Notes under the pieces: generated by a model
What the model saw: the letters and a program-made list of their open reading frames with translations, nothing else
Databases searched by the model: none
What the model was told of the DNA's origin: nothing
In this document: positions 63,101-64,000 of the stretch, one piece after another
Layout of the letters: every line of letters begins with the position of its first letter
Position numbering within the stretch: position 1 is the stretch's first letter
Assembly (NCBI GenBank): GCA_004794785.1
Contig: SJOL01005510.1
Span: 292,582-356,581, forward strand
Length of the DNA: 64,000 nt
DNA from: Opisthorchis felineus
Lineage: Eukaryota > Platyhelminthes > Trematoda > Opisthorchiida > Opisthorchiidae
Reading direction: 5' to 3'
Translations under genes and position numbers: made by a program

Positions 63101-63963
63101 CTACCATTCTCCGATGAGTTAACATGAGGTGTTTTAGAAAACGGGGCGTCACCTACGAGTTTTGCGGGGATGAAACATCAATAATCGTAACAGATTGATC
63201 TCTAGAAAAAAGCGGCTCCGCAAGCAACTGTTCAATCATTAGAAGAAACAAAACCAGCCTCTAACATTGCTAACTCACAGACATACAACTATTATGTAAA
63301 TAGAATCCCACAATAGAAAGAAAAGCAAAACTTGATCATGAAACGGACCAATAGCAGCCGACCAGGTATGTTTGAGGCAGTCGTACATTCAGGCCTACAA
63401 AATTATTTGTTCAAATTATTACGCTAATATTCCTTTTACGCTTTTTCTGTAAGTCAAATCAGGCCCACTAAAGGCTGTTTGTAAATAAAATCATAATATG
63501 ACATTACTTCACATTGTTTGGCGTAGCATCTTACTGTAGGTACTCATTCTGGTGCAGCCAAACTGTCCACCTACTTCACAGCTGTTTGATCACCGCATGC
63601 TTCTGTAACAGCCTTCTTTGGAATATGAGCCGAACGAAGTCCAACGGTTTGCCATCGCTGACTTGGCTGCGTAACCACTGGTAACTCATTCATTGGGCGC
63701 TTTTTTGCCTTTTCAACTTTTTCTGACTTTATTTGTGACTGTGATAATTTGGAATCATCCTTCTGATTCTCCGTCCTTGAAGTTTTTTGCACCATTGGCT
63801 CAGGTGAGTTTGATCTTGAAGAATGCTCAGCAAGGTTGTTCAGATTCGCCTTTTTCATAAATTCGGAAAAGGATGAGCTGTTGGCCTGTAGTAATTCCAC
63901 CAGGCTGCGGTGCACCTCACCAACCCTGTCAAAATTCATTTGTCCGGTTTTTTGATTATAGCC
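20799..63963 (-). CDS. ODAD2: ODAD2 (ARMC4) ortholog, 13 exons, 5' end outside window
   Basis: Gene-level entry. The product is the armadillo-repeat subunit of the outer dynein arm docking complex, which anchors outer dynein arms to doublet microtubules of motile axonemes (in flukes: sperm, flame cells, ciliated larva). Joined exons on the minus strand: 63963-63575, 60165-59857, 59555-59402, 54891-54745, 52224-52015, 49799-49563, 48241-48131, 45468-45253, 28943-28762, 27182-27068, 24479-24291, 23285-23037, 21134-20799. Every intron is GT-AG and all joins keep frame (intron phases 2,2,0,0,0,0,0,0,2,0,0,0), giving 947 codons plus TAG. Similarity to human ODAD2 (about 1044 aa) is collinear from about human residue 280 to the C-terminus. 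The N-terminal part, start codon and promoter lie right of 64000. An 83-residue charged tail exceeds the human length. Paralogous ARM proteins are unlikely, because near-identical ODAD2 blocks such as [15 protein letters not shown] and [16 protein letters not shown] occur in the right order. Confidence 0.95.
21135..23036 (-). other. ODAD2 intron l-m (1.9 kb)
   Basis: GT-AG, phase 0. Unassigned sequence. An open frame on the plus strand at 21280-21609 (109 codons) has no motifs or exon signals and is not taken as a gene. Confidence 0.8.
23037..23285 (-). CDS. ODAD2: ODAD2 exon l: last full armadillo repeats
   Basis: Acceptor TTTCACTTTCAG|AAA at 23285 and donor CCG|GTGAGT at 23036, phase 0/0, 83 codons. 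Contains [40 protein letters not shown] and [20 protein letters not shown], matching human [39 protein letters not shown] and [20 protein letters not shown]. It ends GSP, which joins [14 protein letters not shown] in the last exon (human [17 protein letters not shown]). Confidence 0.96.
23286..24290 (-). other. ODAD2 intron k-l (1.0 kb) with repeat fragment
   Basis: GT-AG, phase 0. Contains the repeat fragment at 23341-23410; the rest is unassigned. Confidence 0.8.
23341..23410 (-). repeat. dispersed repeat Y
   Basis: On the minus strand it contains AGCTGGAACCAATGTGCC then TATGGTACACGG and TTATAGCTGATAAATTGATT. The copy at 57875-57945 (+) has AGCTGGAACCATTGTGCC, TATGGTACATGG and TAATAGCTGATAAACTAATT. 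A fragment with TCAGCTATAAAACGTGTACC occurs at about 49089-49108. Family not recognised. Confidence 0.6.
24291..24479 (-). CDS. ODAD2: ODAD2 exon k: armadillo repeats
   Basis: Acceptor CATTATCTCAG|GAT at 24479 and donor ACG|GTAAGT at 24290, phase 0/0, 63 codons. [20 protein letters not shown] and [20 protein letters not shown] are nearly identical to the human [20 protein letters not shown] and [20 protein letters not shown]. The polypyrimidine tract is weak, but the reading frame join with both neighbours is exact. Confidence 0.96.
24480..27067 (-). other. ODAD2 intron j-k (2.6 kb)
   Basis: GT-AG, phase 0. No recognisable element or nested gene. Confidence 0.8.
27068..27182 (-). CDS. ODAD2: ODAD2 exon j: armadillo repeat segment
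   Basis: Acceptor TTATCTTCTCAG|T at 27182 completes the split Ser codon (AG+T); donor AAG|GTAAGT at 27067, exit phase 0. Then 38 codons: [20 protein letters not shown] and [13 protein letters not shown], equivalent to human [20 protein letters not shown] and AAWALCPCIKNAK. Too short and split by frame to appear as an ATG-initiated ORF; found by splice logic and similarity. Confidence 0.95.
27183..28761 (-). other. ODAD2 intron i-j (1.6 kb)
   Basis: GT-AG, phase 2. Overlapping minus-strand open frames at 27705-27977 (90 and 76 codons) carry no motif I recognise. Confidence 0.8.
28762..28943 (-). CDS. ODAD2: ODAD2 exon i: armadillo repeats downstream of giant intron
   Basis: Acceptor CCCTGCTCTGCAG|GTG at 28943 and donor ATGAG|GTGAGC at 28761. 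Enters in phase 0 and exits in phase 2, 60 codons plus AG. Starts [18 protein letters not shown], continues [10 protein letters not shown] and ends CAGEPESM, matching human [29 protein letters not shown] and CAVEPESM. It is one of only two exons whose length is not a multiple of three in the repeat domain; its partner is the next exon. Confidence 0.96.
29331..29360. repeat. TA-rich microsatellite
   Basis: Alternating TA run interrupted by two TG units, about 30 bases, in the giant ODAD2 intron. Confidence 0.9.
31957..32020. repeat. short imperfect tandem duplication
   Basis: CTATCAGGTGTAAAC occurs twice, separated by repeated TGTGTAAAC units, followed by CTGACAGGTATAAA. Looks like local replication slippage. 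Confidence 0.7.
32935..33045 (-). repeat. possible tRNA-like SINE head
   Basis: On the minus strand, a GCAGCCTAGAGGCTAGG A-box-like segment is followed by GGTTGGATCCC (32978-32988), a B-box-like element, at tRNA-like spacing. No clear cloverleaf or family tail. Could be chance. Confidence 0.35.
33966..34140 (+). mobile_element. tRNA-derived SINE with hammerhead ribozyme, family 2
   Basis: A tRNA-like head (A-box-like region ATGGTGGAGTAATGG; B-box-like GGAGTTCAAACCC at 34022-34034) is followed by a complete hammerhead at 34054-34098 and a tail with TTTGGTGTGGACTCACCAG and AATAATTACG. The same order of head, hammerhead and tail recurs at 51362-51540 (-) and in degraded form at 51610 and 56435. 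The arrangement is that of the schistosome Sm-alpha SINE, a known tRNA-derived hammerhead retroposon. Ends are inferred from shared sequence. Confidence 0.8.
34054..34098 (+). ncRNA. type I hammerhead ribozyme, intact core
   Basis: Stem I is GCACTG (34054-34059) with CAGTGC (34093-34098), six perfect pairs. The core CTGATGA follows at 34060. Stem II is GCTTT/AGAGC, five pairs with one G-T wobble, loop AATA. GAA is at 34081-34083. Stem III is the minimal AC/GT pair set (34084-34085 with 34090-34091), loop TCTA. The cleavage triplet GTC ends at 34092, so predicted self-cleavage is between 34092 and 34093. All universally conserved hammerhead core positions I know are present. Very short stem III is known for retroelement hammerheads. 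Activity is inferred. Confidence 0.85.
35870..36420 (-). mobile_element. LINE fragment, apurinic-like endonuclease domain (CR1/RTE-like)
   Basis: On the minus strand: [12 protein letters not shown] then [10 protein letters not shown] at about 36335-36361. [10 protein letters not shown] is at 36088-36120 in another frame. Then come SDNG, a stop and [15 protein letters not shown], and [11 protein letters not shown] near 35930. These match in order the RHxxGVGF, GDFNA, DNG-LLxLCAxxxLxVANT and DxRTRNQID signatures of the endonuclease domain of CR1/RTE-type LINEs. Frames shift repeatedly and stops occur, so it is inactive. Weakly similar downstream sequence continues toward 35690; reverse transcriptase was not recovered. 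Confidence 0.65.
36601..37014 (-). other. unassigned 137-codon open frame, possibly retroelement-derived
   Basis: An open minus-strand frame inside the giant intron and directly upstream of the LINE endonuclease fragment. A segment [11 protein letters not shown] ... [11 protein letters not shown] vaguely resembles the region after the GIY-YIG domain of Penelope-like elements, but no catalytic motif is clear. No splice or expression signal supports a host exon. Confidence 0.3.
39680..39691. repeat. target-site duplication, left copy
   Basis: GGACTACAGTAT, identical to 39910-39921; the two copies immediately flank the SINE at 39692-39909. Confidence 0.85.
39692..39909 (-). mobile_element. tRNA-derived SINE family 1, full-length with target-site duplications
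   Basis: 218 bases between 12-bp direct repeats GGACTACAGTAT. Read on the minus strand: the 5' end GGACATCGCC, then an A-box-like TAGCTCAGTCGTTAAGG and the canonical B box GGTTCGAACC. The shared body follows with ATCTCGACTGC, CTATGCTTGGG and GGGCACCGAAAGGGTGTTGT, and an AT-rich 3' end TTGGTTTATTGGTTG. Two unbroken duplications and good Pol III boxes suggest one of the younger insertions here. It sits in sense orientation relative to ODAD2. Confidence 0.88.
39910..39921. repeat. target-site duplication, right copy
   Basis: GGACTACAGTAT, identical to 39680-39691. Confidence 0.85.
41480..42088 (-). mobile_element. RTE-like LINE, 3' part
   Basis: On the minus strand the end of a LINE reverse transcriptase frame is visible: about 41950-42030 gives a remnant containing [12 protein letters not shown], and 41704-41733 gives [10 protein letters not shown] followed by [11 protein letters not shown]. 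LRWLGHVxRM with PKRxL is a hallmark of the C-terminal end of RTE-like LINEs common in flukes. The body is broken by stops and frameshifts. It is continuous in order with the 5' part at 42287-42960, separated by a SINE insertion. Confidence 0.75.
42089..42286 (+). mobile_element. tRNA-derived SINE family 1, nested in LINE
   Basis: A-box TGGCCCAGTGGTTAGAG begins at 42099 and a canonical B box GGTTCGAACCC is at 42143-42153. The tail follows with CAGCCCTCATGCTTCC, TTCGGGTGGCATGGCAGC and GGATGTTACAGCTTAAC. The best preserved Pol III promoter boxes of the family in this window. It lies in the opposite orientation to, and splits, the surrounding LINE. Confidence 0.85.
42287..42960 (-). mobile_element. 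RTE-like LINE, reverse transcriptase core
   Basis: Minus-strand frames give [19 protein letters not shown] (about 42710-42766; RT motif A with its Asp), [11 protein letters not shown] (about 42575-42605; normally GVRQGCPLSPF), and 42336-42569 with [13 protein letters not shown]. In the last frame the YADD position is degraded, and FCTFKVQ stands where FAPSKCK is expected. Order and spacing fit RTE/SR2-type LINEs. Frameshifts and the damaged motif C indicate an inactive copy. Confidence 0.75.
43434..43444. repeat. poly-C run of 11
   Basis: Eleven consecutive C residues, unusual for this AT-rich sequence; could also be an assembly or sequencing error site. Confidence 0.9.
43775..43850 (-). repeat. 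tRNA-like sequence, probable SINE head
   Basis: On the minus strand, TGGCTGTCAATGGCG (A-box-like, around 43830-43844) and GGGTCGATTCC (43781-43791, B-box-like) have tRNA-like spacing. No complete acceptor stem, so not called as a functional tRNA. Differs from families 1 and 2. Confidence 0.45.
45253..45468 (-). CDS. ODAD2: ODAD2 exon h: armadillo repeats upstream of giant intron
   Basis: Acceptor CTGTTTTTAG|TGT at 45468 and donor GAG|GTAAGT at 45252, phase 0/0, 72 codons. [20 protein letters not shown] and [19 protein letters not shown] correspond to human [20 protein letters not shown] and RLAAVTGAIWKCSISKENV. It ends [11 protein letters not shown], which joins [11 protein letters not shown] from the next exon 16.3 kb away, exactly as in the human protein. 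Confidence 0.96.
45469..48130 (-). other. ODAD2 intron g-h (2.7 kb)
   Basis: GT-AG, phase 0. No recognisable element or nested gene. Confidence 0.8.
48131..48241 (-). CDS. ODAD2: ODAD2 exon g: short armadillo exon
   Basis: Acceptor TTGTTTAG|CCT at 48241 and donor AAA|GTAGGT at 48130, phase 0/0, 37 codons. Reads [20 protein letters not shown] then [17 protein letters not shown], aligning with human [20 protein letters not shown] and the LQEHCAMAIYQ block. Short, but both junctions restore conserved sequence (ECASE|PTYR and TIFK|CAEE), so the placement is firm. Confidence 0.94.
48242..49562 (-). other. ODAD2 intron f-g (1.3 kb) with repeat fragments
   Basis: GT-AG, phase 0. Contains repeat X (49292-49372), a repeat Y fragment near 49089, and an unassigned plus-strand open frame at 48466-48780 (104 codons, ATG) with no motifs. 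Confidence 0.8.
49292..49372 (+). repeat. dispersed repeat X
   Basis: Positions 49305-49372 match the reverse complement of 14001-14068 at 63 of 68 bases; the adjoining GAAATACAC is also shared. Confidence 0.75.
49563..49799 (-). CDS. ODAD2: ODAD2 exon f: armadillo repeats, most conserved block
   Basis: Acceptor GTGTATTCCAG|GTC at 49799 and donor GAA|GTAAGG at 49562, phase 0/0, 79 codons. It carries VALLDC, then a divergent insert, then [36 protein letters not shown] and [13 protein letters not shown], almost residue for residue as in human ODAD2 except in the insert (human has a different spacer between LLDC and DVEVARCG). This is the clearest exon for family identification. Confidence 0.97.
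51362..51540 (-). mobile_element. hammerhead SINE family 2, inactive ribozyme
   Basis: On the minus strand: the head shares CTCGCTTGTCAGATGTCTGG with the copy at 33966 (CTCGCATGTCAGATGTCCGG). The hammerhead is at 51454-51410 (CTGATGAGCTGTAATAAGAG), and the tail has GGTGTGAACTCACCGGAATAA. The ribozyme core reads CAAAAC instead of CGAAAC, replacing the catalytic G12 with A. Stem I is kept only through G-T wobbles. Confidence 0.78.
51610..51815 (+). mobile_element. hammerhead SINE family 2, degraded
   Basis: Retains GCTCTAATAAAGACGAAAC at 51741-51759 and the tail CCTTTGGTACGGA then AGCATCAGAATAAGTAC, homologous to the 33966 copy. The CTGATGAG core is lost (GGGTCGCTC at its place), and the tRNA-like head is barely recognisable. 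Confidence 0.6.
52015..52224 (-). CDS. ODAD2: ODAD2 exon e: armadillo repeats
   Basis: Acceptor TTTTTACGTAAAG|CTC at 52224 and donor CTG|GTGAGT at 52014, phase 0/0, 70 codons. Begins [18 protein letters not shown], contains [12 protein letters not shown] and [19 protein letters not shown], and ends RQYGGIKRL. These match in order the human blocks GSLKILKEISHNPQIRR, DLGGLPIMVNIL, KCLAAETIANVAKFKRARR and RQHGGITKL. Two ARM turns (VGGL, YGGI) are visible. Confidence 0.96.
52225..54744 (-). other. ODAD2 intron d-e (2.5 kb) with SINE
   Basis: GT-AG, phase 0. One family 1 SINE at 54284-54475; the rest is unassigned. Confidence 0.8.
54284..54475 (+). mobile_element. tRNA-derived SINE family 1
   Basis: Head TTGCCTCAGTGATTAAAG and canonical B box GGTTCGAACCCC (54335-54346). 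The body has ATCTGCATCTCGACTGC, TGTCTATGCTTGGG, CAGCCCTCGTGTTTCC, TTTGGGTGGCATGTTAGC and a TTACAGCTGGATGATTATT end. Antisense to ODAD2. Confidence 0.82.
54745..54891 (-). CDS. ODAD2: ODAD2 exon d: first armadillo repeat segment
   Basis: Acceptor TTCATTCAG|GGT at 54891 and donor AAG|GTAAGT at 54744, phase 0/0, 49 codons. Starts [17 protein letters not shown] and continues [20 protein letters not shown], matching the human GGNQTATVIALCSMRDF and [20 protein letters not shown]. It contains helix-forming Leu/Ile spacing and the Gly-Gly turn typical of ARM repeats. The join to the exon at 59402 restores the human KYLK-GGNQ sequence exactly, so no exon is missing between them despite the 4.5 kb intron. 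Confidence 0.96.
55229..55410 (+). mobile_element. tRNA-derived SINE family 1, diverged
   Basis: Degraded A box, B-box-like GGGTTTGAATCCC (55271-55283), then CATCTCGATTGCTCATG, TCTAGGCTTGAGC, and a 3' part where the family motif CCGAAAGGGTGTT has become an 11-bp perfect hairpin (AACACCCTTTC at 55366-55376, GAAAGGGTGTT at 55381-55391). Confidence 0.75.
56250..56325 (-). repeat. tRNA-like SINE head
   Basis: On the minus strand, TGGTCGAACGATTAAG (56297-56312, A-box-like) and GGTTTCGAAAATC (56257-56269, B-box-like). Oriented head to head with the plus-strand element at 56435. No intact cloverleaf. Confidence 0.5.
56435..56575 (+). mobile_element. hammerhead SINE family 2, degraded
   Basis: A-box-like TGGCTGAACGG at 56437. 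GAAAC-6 nt-C-CAGTGC (56539-56556) preserves exactly the stem III, cleavage-site and stem I spacing of the intact ribozyme at 34054. The CTGATGAG half is missing, replaced by CCCAGTAAGAAT. Confidence 0.55.
57875..57945 (+). repeat. dispersed repeat Y
   Basis: Matches the reverse complement of 23341-23410: AGCTGGAACCATTGTGCC, TATGGTACATGG, TAGCTGATAAAC and GGTTGAATTGA are shared with few changes. Confidence 0.6.
59402..59555 (-). CDS. ODAD2: ODAD2 exon c: acidic stretch and conserved DLPSEYWQI block
   Basis: Acceptor TCATTAAG|G at 59555 and donor AAG|GTAAAT at 59401. The first base completes codon 233 (CC+G, Pro); the exon exits in phase 0. It encodes an Asp/Glu/Ser-rich run ([16 protein letters not shown]) that mirrors the human SSSESEEDEEPPDH segment. 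Then comes [17 protein letters not shown], nearly identical to the human stretch that opens the armadillo domain. This is the strongest diagnostic anchor for ODAD2 among the N-terminal exons. It is too fragmented by frame to stand out as an ATG-initiated ORF. Confidence 0.93.
59556..59856 (-). other. ODAD2 intron b-c (301 bp)
   Basis: The shortest intron in the gene, GT-AG, phase 2. Nothing else recognised. Confidence 0.85.
59857..60165 (-). CDS. ODAD2: ODAD2 exon b: acidic/lysine-rich linker
   Basis: Acceptor TTTCACAG|C at 60165 and donor CC|GTATGT at 59856, phase 2 at both ends. The junction codon with the previous exon is AA+C (Asn). It encodes about 102 residues of charged, repeat-poor sequence (for example [20 protein letters not shown]), typical of a disordered linker. 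Little primary-sequence identity to vertebrate ODAD2 is expected here. Assignment rests on the open frame, good splice sites and perfect phase compatibility with both neighbours. An alternative acceptor five bases further in (GCATAG|CG) would need a phase 1 partner, which the upstream donor does not supply. Confidence 0.8.
60166..63574 (-). other. ODAD2 intron a-b (3.4 kb)
   Basis: GT-AG, phase 2. Contains an unassigned plus-strand open frame at 62475-62882 (135 codons; first in-frame ATG near 62640) without motifs. No retroelement recognised. An additional small ODAD2 exon in this poorly conserved linker region cannot be excluded. Confidence 0.75.
63575..63963 (-). CDS. ODAD2: ODAD2 exon a (first in window): pre-armadillo linker
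   Basis: Codes residues 1-129 of the visible protein plus two bases of codon 130. The acceptor is a pyrimidine-rich tract ending TTTGCAG just above 63963 (phase 0); the donor is AA|GTAGGT at 63574 (phase 2). The segment [16 protein letters not shown] matches the human block NYERKGSIYKNLVTFL in spacing, and QRWQTV near the end matches the human RWEPS area. The rest is low-complexity and rich in Ser, Lys, Gln and Glu ([16 protein letters not shown]), probably disordered. The exon enters in phase 0, so at least one coding exon lies upstream outside the window. The first codons are assigned from the splice site, since no initiating ATG is present. Confidence 0.88.
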
Positions 63964-64000
63964 CTGCAAATACAGGAAAAGATTTACTACAATGCTCGTG

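Noticed and set aside
63110..63165. CCGATGAG ... GAAAAC ... GTC considered as a hammerhead
   Set aside because: Stems I and II do not pair; core matches are partial and unsupported by SINE context.
1..64000. CRISPR arrays, operons, phage or bacterial mobile elements
   Set aside because: No regularly spaced direct repeats or prokaryotic gene organisation; introns and eukaryotic retroelements dominate.

Overview
This is a nuclear window from an animal. The best fit is a digenean fluke, possibly an opisthorchiid-like one. The evidence is: one gene split into many exons with GT-AG introns from about 300 bp to over 16 kb; decayed R2-type, RTE/CR1-type and Penelope-like retroelements; and tRNA-derived SINEs, one family of which carries a hammerhead ribozyme, as described for the schistosome Sm-alpha SINE. 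The composition looks less AT-rich than Schistosoma. No prokaryotic gene organisation, CRISPR array or phage is visible. The species assignment is an inference.

The one gene I can identify runs on the minus strand from beyond the right edge (exon at 63963) down to its stop codon at 20799. It is the ortholog of ODAD2 (ARMC4), the armadillo-repeat subunit of the outer dynein arm docking complex of motile cilia. I resolved 13 coding exons. All 12 introns are GT-AG and all junctions keep frame, giving 947 codons. The first roughly 280 residues, the promoter and the start codon lie to the right of the window. The layout on the minus strand is a charged, poorly conserved linker (exons at 63963 and 60165), the conserved entry into the repeat domain (59555), armadillo repeats (54891 down to 23037), and a last exon (21134-20799) that adds an 83-residue charged tail absent from human ODAD2. 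Most middle exons are phase 0/0. The largest intron (28944-45252, 16.3 kb) is filled with retroelement debris.

Positions 1-20798 show no host gene I can support. They contain a decayed R2-superclade retrotransposon (about 5930-8340, +), a hammerhead-like motif (13163), a Penelope-like element remnant with its GIY-YIG region (about 14235-14540, +), a reverse-oriented SINE (14805-14995), hairpins and unassigned sequence.

The introns contain two SINE families. Family 1 has a tRNA-like head and a conserved unrelated tail: copies at 14805-14995 (-), 39692-39909 (-, with 12-bp target-site duplications), 42089-42286 (+, nested in a LINE), 54284-54475 (+) and 55229-55410 (+). Family 2 has a tRNA-like head plus a type I hammerhead ribozyme: an intact-looking copy at 33966-34140 (+), and degraded copies at 51362-51540 (-), 51610-51815 (+) and 56435-56575 (+). 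A further uncharacterised repeat recurs at 12898, 14001 and 49292. Exon calls rest on protein similarity to vertebrate ODAD2 recalled from knowledge and on splice sites read directly. Repeat calls rest on motifs and on comparison between copies inside the window.
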